DNA of 64,000 nucleotides from Marinagarivorans cellulosilyticus (GTDB lineage Bacteria; Pseudomonadota; Gammaproteobacteria; Pseudomonadales; Cellvibrionaceae). Location of the stretch: NCBI RefSeq assembly GCF_021655555.1, contig NZ_AP023086.1, forward strand, positions 992,001 to 1,056,000, in the 5' to 3' direction. A program made the position numbers and the translations under genes. The number at the start of each line of letters is the position of its first letter. The stretch's first letter is position 1. The notes beneath the pieces were generated by a model, which saw nothing but the letters and a program-made list of their open reading frames with translations, was not told the DNA's origin and did not search any database. Below, piece after piece: positions 8,785 to 18,131 of the stretch.

Positions 8785-10119
8785 TCAGCGAGAGAGGCGC
8801 CTTAAACGACCATCGTCTGTAATCCAAATAATACTTCCGTCGTGAGCTTCTGCAATATCGCGCACGCGGCCCTCTCCTGCGATTAAGCGCTCCTCGCCGA
8901 TAACGCGATCATCTTCTAATCGCAAGCGGATGATTGAAGAGGCTCTCATGGAGCCAAGCAAAATATCGTGCTTCCAATCTTTGAACATTTTTCCAGAGTA
9001 AAAAATTAAATCAGAAGGCGCAATGCTCGGGTCCCAATAATAGTTGGGCTGTTCTAGGCCTGATAATTGTGTTAACGCAGGCTGGCTTCCCCCTATTCCG
9101 TAGGTAATTGTTGGCCATCCGTAGTTGCTTCCTGGTTCAATTTTGTTGAGTTCGTCGCCACCTTGAGGGCCGTGTTCGCTAGACCACAGTTCTTCGGTAT
9201 TGGGACGAACTGCTAAGCCTTGAGGGTTTCTGTGGCCGTAGGACCAAATTGCTGGAAAGTAATCGTCCATGCCTATAAACGGGTTGTCGTGAGGGATTTC
9301 CCCGTTGGGGCGAATGCGAATAATTGATCCTGCGTAATTCATCGTGTTTTGAGCATTGGCTGTGCTGCTGTGCTCTCCAATTGCGGCAAATAAATTGCCG
9401 TCATGAAAAACGACCCTTGAGCCAAAGTGAACTACGCTGGAAATTTCTGCGGCGGTTTCAAATATTAGGCTAAAATCGGTGGCTGAGCCCGAGCTCAGGT
9501 TTAACGTCAGCTTGCCTATGGCCAGCCTTGCAGATTTATCATAGCGGCTTTGATTAATGTCTTCTTTTGCCGTGTACGTGAAGTAGAGTGTTTTGTCTGA
9601 AGCGAAATTAGGTGAGGCAACGATATCTTTTAGGCCGATTCGGGATAGGGGGACATAAGCGAGATCTGTGATTGAAGGGCCTGTTTCGATGGTCGATTCC
9701 ACTTGAAACGATGTCGAAATTAAATGGATTTTTCCTGACCTTTCAGCGACGAGTACTCTCCCGTCAGGGAGGGTTGCGATGCTCCATGGGTTGTCTAGAT
9801 CAGTGATTAAATCTTCAGCTTTTAATTGTTGATAGCCATTGACCATCTCGTTAGCTTTTGTTTGCCATGGGTATGCGGGTGTCTGGTTGTCGCCATAAGG
9901 TTCGCTGCTTGTGACCACTGGGGTATCTAAAAACGTAGTTTCCCTGTGCTTTGGTGGTGGCAGCGAGACTGACGGAGCTTTGCCATCATTGATCAAAGGC
10001 CCTTGCACTTGGGTGGCAGCGTCTTGCTGTTTTATGTCTTCTAAAGAATTTCCTTCACTACCGCAGGCGGTGATAGAAATTCCAATCGAAACCAGTAGGC
10101 TTAATTGTAATTTAGTCAT
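8785..10119 (-). CDS. PQQ-dependent sugar dehydrogenase lipoprotein (aldose dehydrogenase-like)
   Basis: A 444-residue lipoprotein (lipobox ITAC, Cys19) of the glucose/sorbosone dehydrogenase beta-propeller family (soluble GDH, E. coli YliI-like). Family marks: NPWSIATLPDGRVLVAERSG at the start of the propeller, the YGHRNPQGLA stretch with the probable catalytic histidine, and SEHGPQGGDELN. These enzymes oxidise aldoses using PQQ and pass electrons to the respiratory chain. No PQQ synthesis genes are in the window. Residues 20-85 are a low-complexity tether. It stands alone between two terminators; the gnd gene upstream ends in its own terminator, so the two need not be coexpressed. Confidence 0.88.
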   Translation of the reverse strand: MTKLQLSLLVSIGISITACGSEGNSLEDIKQQDAATQVQGPLINDGKAPSVSLPPPKHRETTFLDTPVVTSSEPYGDNQTPAYPWQTKANEMVNGYQQLKAEDLITDLDNPWSIATLPDGRVLVAERSGKIHLISTSFQVESTIETGPSITDLAYVPLSRIGLKDIVASPNFASDKTLYFTYTAKEDINQSRYDKSARLAIGKLTLNLSSGSATDFSLIFETAAEISSVVHFGSRVVFHDGNLFAAIGEHSSTANAQNTMNYAGSIIRIRPNGEIPHDNPFIGMDDYFPAIWSYGHRNPQGLAVRPNTEELWSSEHGPQGGDELNKIEPGSNYGWPTITYGIGGSQPALTQLSGLEQPNYYWDPSIAPSDLIFYSGKMFKDWKHDILLGSMRASSIIRLRLEDDRVIGEERLIAGEGRVRDIAEAHDGSIIWITDDGRLRRLSR

Positions 10120-10151
10120 AATTCTTACTGTATATCGAGAACTCTAAAACC

Positions 10152-10177
10152 AAAAAAAGGCAGCCGAGGCTGCCTTT
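10152..10177 (-). terminator. Terminator of gnd
   Basis: Nine-bp stem AAAGGCAGC/GCTGCCTTT (10156-10164 with 10169-10177), loop CGAG, T-run on the leftward transcript. Confidence 0.85.
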
Positions 10178-10213
10178 ATAACGATTTAATTTAAGTCACT
10201 GTTGATCTTTAAC

Positions 10214-11668
10214 TTACACGTCGTAAGTTGAAGATGAAGTGTTGCCGCCACGGCCAGTCCAGTTGGTGTGGAAGAACTCACCACGTGGCTTGTCGGTGCG
10301 CTCATAAGTGTGGGCGCCGAAGTAATCGCGTTGTGCTTGTAACAAGTTCGCAGGCAAGCGCGCAGTGCGGTAGCCGTCGAAGTAGTTAAGTGCAGCCATC
10401 AAACAAGGTGTTGGTACGCCGTTAGCAATAGTGGCTACGGCAACGTTACGCCAGCCTGTTTGCGCTTTAGTTACGATGTCTTTGAAGTAGTCATCCAACA
10501 GCAAGTTGTTAAGCTCTGGGTTTTTATCGAAAGCGTTTTTGATATCGCCCAAGAAGGCAGAGCGGATGATACAGCCACCGCGCCACATCATAGCGATGCC
10601 GCCGTAGTTTAAGTTCCAGCCAAATTCTTTAGCCGCTTCACGCATTAAGGTGTAGCCCTGTGCGTAAGAAACGATTTTAGAAGCCAATACGGCTTGGCGA
10701 AGATCTTCGATGAACGCAACTTTGTCGCCGGTGAAAGACTTAGCTGGGCCTTCAATCACTTTAGCGGCTTCAACGCGCTCGTCTTTTAATGCAGAAATAC
10801 AGCGCGCAAATACAGATTCAGCGATAAGAGTAAGCGGTACACCCAAATCAAGAGCGATAACGCCAGTCCACTTACCAGTACCTTTTTGGCCTGCAGTGTC
10901 TAAGATCTTCTCAACAAGAGGCTCACCGTCTTCATCTTTGTACGCCATAATGTCGCGCGTGATTTCGACTAAGTAAGAATCTAACTCGGTGTTGTTCCAC
11001 GCAGCAAATACTTCGTGAATTTCGTCGGCGCTCATGCCAACGACTTCTTTCATCACTTGGTAAGCTTCACACAACAATTGCATGTCGCCGTATTCAATAC
11101 CGTTGTGAACCATTTTAACGAAGTGGCCAGCGCCATTTTCGCCAACGTAGTCACAGCAAGGCGAACCGTCTTCAACTTTGGCAGAAATGCCTTGGAAGAT
11201 AGGCTTAACAAAGCTCCATGCTTCTGGTGAACCGCCAGGCATGATGGATGGGCCTGTTAATGCGCCTTCTTCACCGCCAGAAACACCAGCGCCTACAAAG
11301 TGAATGCCTTTCTCAGACAGGTACTTTTCACGACGGATAGTGTCGGGGTAGTGGGTATTGCCGCCATCAATAATGATGTCGCCTTCTTCTAAGTGCGGAA
11401 TCAATGATTCGATAGTCGCGTCTACAGGAGCGCCGGCTTTCACCATAATCATGATTTTGCGTGGTTTTTCTAACGACTGAACCAACTCTTCTACAGAGTA
11501 AGCACCGCGAATGCTTTTACCGGCTGCGCGACCTTCGACGAAATTTTTAACTTTCTCGGTAGAGCGGTTGAACGCGGTTACAGTGAAGCCCTTGCTGGCC
11601 ATGTTCAAAATGAGGTTTTCGCCCATAACGGCGAGGCCGATGAGGCCGATATCAGATAATTCTTTCAT
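10214..11668 (-). CDS. gnd: 6-phosphogluconate dehydrogenase (decarboxylating)
   Basis: Oxidative pentose-phosphate enzyme converting 6-phosphogluconate to ribulose 5-phosphate, CO2 and NADPH. The 484 residues match the long (about 470-residue) dimeric form. Visible marks: GLAVMGENLILNMASKGF dinucleotide site at residues 11-28, the GVSGGEEGALTGPSIMPGG substrate loop, and the conserved KMVHNGIEYGDMQ helix holding the catalytic lysine. Start 11668 has CGGA upstream. The neighbourhood contains no zwf or pgl. The 500-bp gene-free stretch upstream may act as a long leader. Confidence 0.97.
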   Translation of the reverse strand: MKELSDIGLIGLAVMGENLILNMASKGFTVTAFNRSTEKVKNFVEGRAAGKSIRGAYSVEELVQSLEKPRKIMIMVKAGAPVDATIESLIPHLEEGDIIIDGGNTHYPDTIRREKYLSEKGIHFVGAGVSGGEEGALTGPSIMPGGSPEAWSFVKPIFQGISAKVEDGSPCCDYVGENGAGHFVKMVHNGIEYGDMQLLCEAYQVMKEVVGMSADEIHEVFAAWNNTELDSYLVEITRDIMAYKDEDGEPLVEKILDTAGQKGTGKWTGVIALDLGVPLTLIAESVFARCISALKDERVEAAKVIEGPAKSFTGDKVAFIEDLRQAVLASKIVSYAQGYTLMREAAKEFGWNLNYGGIAMMWRGGCIIRSAFLGDIKNAFDKNPELNNLLLDDYFKDIVTKAQTGWRNVAVATIANGVPTPCLMAALNYFDGYRTARLPANLLQAQRDYFGAHTYERTDKPRGEFFHTNWTGRGGNTSSSTYDV

Positions 11669-12168
11669 AATGGTCCGAAGGTGCCTTGAAAAAAAGGTGG
11701 ATTATTGTGGTGCAAGTTAGTGCATCAGCTGTTCGGCATTTGAGATGAACTGTGCCGAACCTCGTCGAATCGTCGGTGTACCCACGTACGGCTCGAACGG
11801 GCGAGGAACATACCACTTTTTGTGACCTGAGGGAATTGCCAGCGCCAGCTGAAAACTGGTTTTTCCCCGTTTTTTTCGCGAAATATCGAGGAAAAGAGGG
11901 GAATGCATCTGAAAACAAGTATTTTGGCTTGTGTTTTTGTTATTGGCACTTGGGTGTTTTATTTTGGTGCCAATAGATTGCTGTTTTGTGCTTTTTTGGT
12001 GCCCTAATAGGTTTCTGTGTTTTTTGTGTGTACATTTATAGCTTGCGGGTGTTTTTGTTTGGTGCGTTATATAGGCTTGGTTCAAGGGCGATATTACTTT
12101 TTGAAGAAGCTAGCGCGGCGTATTTGGTGTGTGAGTGTTAAGCTGACGCCTTTTTGGTGGTCAACAAT
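11669..12168. other. 500-bp gene-free stretch upstream of gnd with inverted repeats
   Basis: No credible gene is present. It contains a perfect eight-bp inverted repeat GTTCGGCA/TGCCGAAC (11731-11738 with 11753-11760, 14-base loop), a GTAC-CCAC-GTAC dyad near 11779-11790, a CCAG/CTGG hairpin followed by T5 near 11845-11864, and T/G-rich sequence from 11930 to 12150. It lies between the divergent gnd and yibL and must hold both promoters. The dyads around 11730-11810 could be a structured 5' leader of gnd or a diverged palindromic repeat. Confidence 0.5.
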
Positions 12169-12525
12169 ATGAATGTACAACAAGCCCTTCAAGACCTTAA
12201 TAACCGCCTTGATAAATGCCGCCGCAAACTGGCTGCCGCCGAATTGCGTGAAGACGAAGTTATCGCTCGGCAATTTAAGCGCGAAATCCAACAAATTGAA
12301 AAAGAGCTAGCCTCCACAAAAGAGCTTAAACAGCGGCAGGTGGTGAGCAAAGCTGCCAGCATTAAAGCTTTTCCGTTCAACCGAGCGCTAACCAAAGCTG
12401 AGCAAGCGGATATGGGTAAGCTAAAAAAGGCTGCCAAAGGGCTTGTTGTGGTACACCCCATGACGGCGCTTGGGCGCGAAATGGGGGTAGCGGTAGTTAC
12501 AGGTTTTGCACCTAAAGCTTTTTAA
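12169..12525 (+). CDS. yibL: Ribosome-associated protein YibL
   Basis: A 118-residue cytoplasmic protein with an N-terminal coiled coil (about residues 5-60, rich in K, E, R, A). The C-terminus is very like E. coli YibL: AFPFNRALTKAEQADMGKLKK, then GLVVVHPMTALGREMG and TGFAPKAF. In E. coli the protein associates with ribosomes; its exact role is not known. ATG 12169 is taken as start; an in-frame TTG at 12154 adds only five residues. It converges on a DUF6174 lipoprotein gene across a 30-bp gap containing a TACCCA/TGGGTA dyad. Confidence 0.93.
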   Translation: MNVQQALQDLNNRLDKCRRKLAAAELREDEVIARQFKREIQQIEKELASTKELKQRQVVSKAASIKAFPFNRALTKAEQADMGKLKKAAKGLVVVHPMTALGREMGVAVVTGFAPKAF

Positions 12526-12555
12526 TTACCCAGCAACAAGTTGGGTAGCTTGGCT

Positions 12556-13980
12556 TTAATATAGATGCTCATTTATGTTTGTGGACGAGCTCGATGATGT
12601 ATCTCTAGTGAGACAGTACTCATCGGGTTTTGGGTCATAGCCTGCGGGGCAGTGTATGTCGTAGTGGAAGTCTGGGTTGCAGACAGGGTCATACTCATAT
12701 GGTGAGTGGCCGTTGCATTCATTTTGGCCCACTGAAGAGCTAGAGGATGAGTTGTTCAATTCAATGATTTTAAAGTCGCTAATTTGCAGTGGAATACCAG
12801 CATCTACCGGAAGACCTTCGCGATCAATCATGATGTCGATAGGGAAGTGAAGAGATTGATCAAAGATCACTTCGACAGTTGAGAGCCCAAGATCTAACTG
12901 CTGTTGCAGGTACTTGAATAATGAGTGAATGGTTAGGTAGGGGGATTCTAGCTCCTGCAGGGTAAGCTCGCGCTGATATTGCAGGGAGTAGGCACGGGCT
13001 ATTTTTCCGCCTTCTAAAGTGACTTCAACAGGCCCATTCATGCTACAGAAACAGCCAATATGTACTGTCATGCTGTAACTCTGCATACCCAAAGACTCCC
13101 ACCCCGTCAGATGGTCACTAAGTTGTTCATGGGTAATACTTAAGGGCGTAAAGTCACTAATGCTATAGCTTAGCTCGTCATCGAAAACTGCAGTTTCATA
13201 ATCGATAAAAACGCTAGAGGGATAGTGAAAGACGGGGTCAAACTCGGCATGTACTCTATCGGCCGAACCGCTGTAGCTGAGCTTGTTAAAAATGTCGTTA
13301 ATGGATTGCGCGCGGGGCTCTCCATAGGAAGTGTCTGCTGTTATCGTGCGAGAAACTTCAACCCCTTCTCTAACGGTAATATCATATGAGGCTGAGAAGA
13401 AAAAGTTTTCTTGGCTGATCAGGGTGTATTGATAATTCCCGCTCTCGACTCTTTGCCAATTTGACAGTTGTGTAGTGTAGGGGCTTGTGGGTGCAAAATT
13501 GTTTATGCTATAGGTTGTGGTGGTGTCTTCGGCGCCAGGTACGGTGTTTATGCTGACGTTTTCTGGGTAGCCCCATGTCGGGTTAAAGCTTGCTTGTACC
13601 TCATGGTCAGCGGCGAGGGCTGATGCGATTTGGTCAAAAAGTGTTTCGATGCTTGGAATAACTTCCTGATCAATAGGAGTTTCCTCATCGCTAAGCGGGG
13701 TTTCGCGAACAATGCCGCCACTTTCCCACTCGATATGAAAATCATCGCGCCCGAAACAAAAACATGATCGGTAATAGTCGTAACTTAGGGCTTTATGCTC
13801 GTGCTGACTCCAGAGGGCGCGCGCTTGCTCGAGTTCAGTAGCCAGAGTGATCATGGTTTCGCTGCTGACGTTTGATGAGGAGCTCTCGTATTCAGTGATG
13901 AAGAGTGTTTCTCCATCGCAACCCGAGAGTATGCTGGCTGTAGCTAGGAGTGCCAGAGCACTCATTCGACTTACCTTCAT
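12556..13980 (-). CDS. Lipoprotein with three DUF6174-like repeats and serine-rich linkers
   Basis: A 474-residue predicted lipoprotein (lipobox LSGC, Cys21; short Ser-rich tether 33-40). Three homologous units follow, about residues 50-165, 170-280 and 285-405. Each opens with a W-(x)n-YxY segment, has a charged strand, an IxxLF helix and an FxPxxxYP segment, and ends in a hydrophobic DF motif. Units 1 and 3 carry a CFC cysteine pair (RSCFCF, HIGCFC); unit 2 has lost it (ENFFFS). After a poly-Ser run (410-416) comes a small Cys-rich segment and a second Ser run near the C-terminus. DUF6174 function is unknown. A single-unit paralogue lies at 14741. The RBS AAGGAG sits seven bases before ATG. 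Confidence 0.8.
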   Translation of the reverse strand: MKVSRMSALALLATASILSGCDGETLFITEYESSSSNVSSETMITLATELEQARALWSQHEHKALSYDYYRSCFCFGRDDFHIEWESGGIVRETPLSDEETPIDQEVIPSIETLFDQIASALAADHEVQASFNPTWGYPENVSINTVPGAEDTTTTYSINNFAPTSPYTTQLSNWQRVESGNYQYTLISQENFFFSASYDITVREGVEVSRTITADTSYGEPRAQSINDIFNKLSYSGSADRVHAEFDPVFHYPSSVFIDYETAVFDDELSYSISDFTPLSITHEQLSDHLTGWESLGMQSYSMTVHIGCFCSMNGPVEVTLEGGKIARAYSLQYQRELTLQELESPYLTIHSLFKYLQQQLDLGLSTVEVIFDQSLHFPIDIMIDREGLPVDAGIPLQISDFKIIELNNSSSSSSVGQNECNGHSPYEYDPVCNPDFHYDIHCPAGYDPKPDEYCLTRDTSSSSSTNINEHLY

Positions 13981-14082
13981 TAACGGCTCCTTATCTGTGA
14001 CGAGGTAGGTGGTTGGCGAGGGTTATCCTAGCGCAGCCCTAGGAGCCAAATTGTAAAACTTTGTATTCTTGCTTAGGTGGTG

Positions 14083-14406
14083 TTAATTGTTGTTGGGGAA
14101 ATCTTGCTCATTAATGACGTCGCACGCACTGTGGGTTTTGTCGTAAAAGTCGTTGTCGTAATAGTCGCACTGCTCTTGGCATTGCGTGGGGTACTTTTCC
14201 GCCTCATCGCATGGCGTTATGTACTGTAAACAAAACCAATTTTTATAGTTGCCTTCGGTCGGTTGCTCGTTGTAATCAAAGCAAATGACATCCCACTCGT
14301 AGTTCGGGTCGCTGGGATCGTTGGTTGTGGGTTTTCCAACACAGCTAGCTAGGGCTAGCGCAGAAACGAGGGCTGTTGATTTGCAGAGCTTAGCAATGTT
14401 GTGCAT
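14083..14406 (-). CDS. Small Cys-rich lipoprotein, unknown function
   Basis: A 107-residue predicted lipoprotein with signal peptide and lipobox LASC. The mature part is acidic and aromatic with seven further cysteines, several paired (CDEAEKYPTQCQEQC), suggesting disulfides. No family recognised. ATG 14406 is preferred over 14412 because AAGGA is then correctly spaced. It sits between two DUF6174 lipoproteins on the same strand and may belong to the same group of exported proteins. Confidence 0.6.
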   Translation of the reverse strand: MHNIAKLCKSTALVSALALASCVGKPTTNDPSDPNYEWDVICFDYNEQPTEGNYKNWFCLQYITPCDEAEKYPTQCQEQCDYYDNDFYDKTHSACDVINEQDFPNNN

Positions 14407-14740
14407 GGTCATTCCTTCGAAGTGTAAGCTGAAATTGTATCGGGGAATTGGAGTTTGGGCTAGGGTCTGGTTCTCATGGTCGGTTTTCTTGGGTTTTGCT
14501 TGCTGGAGCTTTTGATCTCGAGCAACTATTTATGCCTAATAGCCACGATGAAATTAATTTTTGTGGCGCCGTTATCAAAAGTTCAGTGCTGAGTCTCTCG
14601 CACTCGATTAAAGTGCGCCTTCTTTATGTTGGTCTCGGTTTGCGCTGGGGTTTCTTTTTGCTGCTAGCAAACCCGCTGGCGCCGAGTACTCCAACCTCTA
14701 TATAAAAGCTACGGGGCGTTTTAGGTTGTTTGGGCTTATT
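14407..14740. other. Gene-free stretch between two lipoprotein genes
   Basis: About 330 bp. It should hold the promoter of the small Cys-rich lipoprotein. Short open frames occur on the plus strand, such as a 57-codon one at 14532-14705, but they lack a ribosome-binding site and any family resemblance. Nothing else was seen. Confidence 0.35.
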
Positions 14741-15199
14741 CTAGAAAGTCTCAATTAAAGCGAAGTTTTTCACTTCAAAGCCGGCGGTGAAGCCGCTTGG
14801 CTGAATGTTGTCGGCAGGGCTGGCGCTAGTTGCTGTATCGGTGGGCGTGATCTCTAAGCGCTCCGGGAAGCCGTATTGATTGTCATAGGTTGTTTTTACG
14901 CCATATTGGCCTGCAATATCAAACAGCTGTTCTATTGTCGTGATCGCATTGGCGTTATCGGCAGAGTCAATATCAGGCCCGATGGCGGTCGTGCTAAAAA
15001 CTTTCCCGTCGAAAACTATCGTGTGAAAGCCGCTGGGGGCGGGGCAGTTACAGAGTTCTAGAATATCGTATTCATAGCTCCCAGATGCGTAGGTGCTCCA
15101 TACCACATTGTTCTCTTTTGCTTCTTCTTTACCGTCATCACCACAGGCCAGCAGTAGTAGGTAGGTGCTAAGGAGTACGGGGGTGAGTATGCGCTTCAT
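14741..15199 (-). CDS. DUF6174 family lipoprotein
   Basis: A 152-residue lipoprotein (lipobox LLAC near residue 19) with one DUF6174-like domain: the YEYDILELCNC cysteine pair, TTIEQLFDIA helix, YGFPERLEI strand and hydrophobic VKNFALIE end. Start 15199 (MKRILTP) has GGAAG upstream; a longer frame to 15268 lacks a signal peptide at its start. It is a single-domain relative of the three-unit protein at 12556-13980, so the pair illustrates domain duplication within the locus. Function unknown. Confidence 0.75.
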   Translation of the reverse strand: MKRILTPVLLSTYLLLLACGDDGKEEAKENNVVWSTYASGSYEYDILELCNCPAPSGFHTIVFDGKVFSTTAIGPDIDSADNANAITTIEQLFDIAGQYGVKTTYDNQYGFPERLEITPTDTATSASPADNIQPSGFTAGFEVKNFALIETF

Positions 15200-15510
15200 T
15201 GTAAGCTTCCTGCTTTGAGTGAATTGACGAGCTATGTGCGGGATAAATCGAAGCTGAAATAATATCAAAATTAACAGCGCTGCCGCAGTAAAAGCTATGA
15301 AAAGGTGTCATTCGTCGCCTAATAGTCAAATTGCACTTAAGTTTTTTGATCTAAGCCCGTTTACCCCATTGCTGACCATATTCGCTTCCATTAAAGTACC
15401 GCCCTTATAACAGGATGCCGCTTTCTCGGTTGGCCTCCATTCATTACCTTGCCATTTGGCGGGTGGCCTTAGGGCTTTCTTTCTTCTTTATATAAGCTAC
15501 GGAGCTATTT
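15200..15510. other. Divergent promoter region in front of the cellobiose phosphorylase gene
   Basis: About 310 bp between the divergent DUF6174 lipoprotein and the GH94 gene. An ACGGAG ribosome-binding site precedes ATG 15511. No convincing operator could be picked out by eye. Confidence 0.4.
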
Positions 15511-17946
15511 ATGAAGTTTGGTCATTTTGATGACGCTGCTCGCGAGTATGTGATCACTAACCCTCGTACCCCTTATCCTTGGATCAACTACTTGGGTAAC
15601 CATGATTTCTTTAGTTTGGTCTCTAACACCGCTGGTGGTTATACCTTTTATAAAGATGCCAAGTTCCGTCGTTTAACACGCTACCGTTACAACAATGTAC
15701 CTGTCGATAACGGCGGTAAGTATTTTTACATCAACGATGGTGGCGATGTTTGGAACCCAGGCTGGAAGCCCACTAAAACTGAGCTAGAAAACTACAGCTG
15801 CCGCCACGGCATGAGCTACACCAAAATTGCTGGCGAGCGCAACGGTATCGCGGCGGAAGTGACTCAGTTTATCCCATTAGAATCTTGGGCCGAAGTGCAG
15901 CGCGTTAAGCTTAAAAATACCTCTGGCGAGAAAAAGAAATTCAAGTTCTTCTCGTTTATCGAGTGGTGTTTGTGGAATGCTGAAGATGATATGCAAAACC
16001 TTCAGCGCAACTTCTCTACCGGTGAAGTAGAAGTTAAAGATTCAACCATCTACCACAAAACCGAATTCAAAGAGCGCCGCAACCACTACGCGTTTTACAA
16101 TGTAAATGCGCCAATCAGCGGTTTTGATACTGATCGCGATATTTGGAAAGGCACTTACAACGATTTCGACCGCCCAGACGCGGTATTCGAAGGCGAGCCA
16201 CGCAACTCGGTTGCTCACGGTTGGTCCCCTTGTGCTTCGCATTGCATCGAAGTCGAGCTAGCGCCAGGCGAAGAAAAAAGCTACATCTTTACTTTGGGTT
16301 ACATCGAAGTTAAGCCTGAAGATAAGTGGGAAAGTAAAAGCGTTATCAACAAGGCGCCTGCCGAAGCTTTGATGGCTCGCTTTGATAGCGACGAAAAAGT
16401 AGATGCTGAGCTTGCCAAGCTTGCTGATTACTGGACGGGTTTGTTAAGCACTATTAGTGTTGATTCTGGCGATGAGCGTATCGACCGTTCGGTTAACATC
16501 TGGAACCAGTACCAGTGCATGGTAACTTTTAATATGAGCCGCTCTGCTTCGTTCTTCGAAACAGGTATTGGCCGTGGTATGGGGTTCCGCGATTCTAACC
16601 AAGATTTGATCGGCTTTTTGCACCAAGTGCCAGAGCGCGCCCGTGAGCGCATTATCGATATCGCTTCTACTCAGTTTGAAGACGGTTCGGCTTACCACCA
16701 GTATCAGCCATTAACCAAGCGCGGTAATGCTAACTTGGGTGGCGACTTCAACGACGATCCATTGTGGTTAATCCTTTCGACTACCGATTACATCAAGGAA
16801 ACCGGTGATTACGGCATTCTTGATGAAATGGTGCCTTACGATAACGACGAAAGCAAAGCCACCACACACTTCGAGCACTTGAAGCGCTCGTTTATGCACA
16901 CCGTTAATAACTTAGGCCCACACGGCTTGCCATTAATTGGCCGCGCCGACTGGAACGATTGCTTAAACCTGAACTGTTTCAGTGAAGACCCTAACGAGTC
17001 TTTCCAAACGACCGGCAATAAAAAAGGCCGCACGGCTGAATCACTAATGATTGCTGGCCAGTTTGTTTTGTATGGCAACGAGTACATCAAGCTGTGTAAA
17101 GAAATTGGTAAAGAAGACGAAGCCGCTGCTGCACAAGTACACGTAGACAACATGATCGCAGCCGTTAAGAAAGATGGTTGGGATGGCGAGTGGTTCTTAC
17201 GTGCTTACGATTACTACGGTAAAAAAGTGGGCAGTAACGAAAACGAAGAAGGTAAAATCTTTATCGAATCGCAAGGCTTCTGCGGCATGGCTGGTATTGG
17301 TCTTGAAGATGGCTTGGTTAAAAAGTCGATGGATTCTGTTAAAGAGCATTTGGATTGCGAATACGGCATTGTACTTAACCAGCCTGCATTTACTAAATAC
17401 GTTGTAGAGTACGGTGAAATTTCTACTTACCCTGCAGGTTATAAAGAAAACGCCGGTATTTTCTGCCACAACAACCCATGGATTATGATCGCCGAAACAT
17501 TAATTGGCGATGGTGACCGCGCGTTTGATTACTGGGCAAAAATTACTCCAGCATTCCTAGAAGAAATTTCTGACCTTCACAAAGTAGAACCCTACGTTTA
17601 CGCACAAATGATCGCCGGTAAAGATGCCTTTAAACCCGGTGAAGCTAAAAATGCTTGGTTAACCGGTACCGCTGCTTGGAACTTTGTAGCCATTACCCAG
17701 TACATTTTAGGTGTTAAACCAGACTACAACGGTTTAAGTGTTAACCCTTGTATTCCTAAAGATTGGGATGGCTTTAACTTCACCCGTAAATTCCGCGGCG
17801 CAACTTACAACATCACCGTTAAAAATCCAGAGCACGTAAGCAAAGGCGTTAAGTCTTTGACTGTAAATGGTGCTGCGGTAGAAGGTTTTGTTGTTCCTAC
17901 GCAAGAAGCCGGTTCTACTGTTGATGTACAGATTGTAATGGGTTAA
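15511..17946 (+). CDS. Cellobiose phosphorylase (GH94)
   Basis: Cytoplasmic GH94 enzyme that splits cellobiose with phosphate into glucose 1-phosphate and glucose, saving ATP. The protein has 811 residues, the family length, no signal peptide, and the characteristic N-terminus MKFGHFDDAAREYVI followed by TPYPWINYLGN. The probable catalytic acid is Asp483 in the RADWND motif; GRGMGFRDSNQD is also conserved. It follows a 300-bp leader and ends at a strong terminator, so it is a single-gene unit. It gives intracellular use of the cello-oligosaccharides that the GH5 lipoprotein would release. Codon use looks highly adapted (many CGT/GGT/AAC codons), suggesting strong expression. Confidence 0.95.
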   Translation: MKFGHFDDAAREYVITNPRTPYPWINYLGNHDFFSLVSNTAGGYTFYKDAKFRRLTRYRYNNVPVDNGGKYFYINDGGDVWNPGWKPTKTELENYSCRHGMSYTKIAGERNGIAAEVTQFIPLESWAEVQRVKLKNTSGEKKKFKFFSFIEWCLWNAEDDMQNLQRNFSTGEVEVKDSTIYHKTEFKERRNHYAFYNVNAPISGFDTDRDIWKGTYNDFDRPDAVFEGEPRNSVAHGWSPCASHCIEVELAPGEEKSYIFTLGYIEVKPEDKWESKSVINKAPAEALMARFDSDEKVDAELAKLADYWTGLLSTISVDSGDERIDRSVNIWNQYQCMVTFNMSRSASFFETGIGRGMGFRDSNQDLIGFLHQVPERARERIIDIASTQFEDGSAYHQYQPLTKRGNANLGGDFNDDPLWLILSTTDYIKETGDYGILDEMVPYDNDESKATTHFEHLKRSFMHTVNNLGPHGLPLIGRADWNDCLNLNCFSEDPNESFQTTGNKKGRTAESLMIAGQFVLYGNEYIKLCKEIGKEDEAAAAQVHVDNMIAAVKKDGWDGEWFLRAYDYYGKKVGSNENEEGKIFIESQGFCGMAGIGLEDGLVKKSMDSVKEHLDCEYGIVLNQPAFTKYVVEYGEISTYPAGYKENAGIFCHNNPWIMIAETLIGDGDRAFDYWAKITPAFLEEISDLHKVEPYVYAQMIAGKDAFKPGEAKNAWLTGTAAWNFVAITQYILGVKPDYNGLSVNPCIPKDWDGFNFTRKFRGATYNITVKNPEHVSKGVKSLTVNGAAVEGFVVPTQEAGSTVDVQIVMG

Positions 17947-17971
17947 TTACCGAAAGGTTGTTAGCTTTTTA

Positions 17972-17996
17972 AAAACCCGCTTCGGCGGGTTTTTTT
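17972..17996 (+). terminator. Terminator of the GH94 gene
   Basis: Stem AAAACCCGC/GCGGGTTTT (17972-17980 with 17985-17993) with a stable TTCG loop and continuing T-run to 17996. Confidence 0.95.
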
Positions 17997-18029
17997 ATGC
18001 TTGAAATTTGTGTATGGGCACCGAGGGTT

Positions 18030-18131
18030 GCCGCAGGGTAAAGCCAGCTGAAACACGTCGTCAATCCATCCGTGGAGACTCCGCAGCGCAATCCCTTGCG
18101 CTGAGGGTTTCTACTAGCTTTACCCTGCGGC
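18030..18131 (+). repeat. Nested palindromic repeat, copy A
   Basis: Outer perfect 15-bp inverted repeat (18030-18044 with 18117-18131, GCCGCAGGGTAAAGC) encloses a hairpin CAGCGCAA-TCCC-TTGCGCTG (18084-18103). The core at 18056-18081 matches copy C (23616-23641, opposite strand) at 22 of 26 positions. Copies B and C have the same design. It lies directly after the GH94 terminator. Confidence 0.85.

Noticed and set aside
11717..12085. Overlapping minus-strand open frames upstream of gnd
   Set aside because: Poorly coding composition, no RBS, and overlapping frames of equal quality; more likely structured or T/G-rich non-coding DNA.
14448..14705. Open frame on the plus strand between the lipoprotein genes
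   Set aside because: No RBS, low-quality composition and no resemblance to any family.
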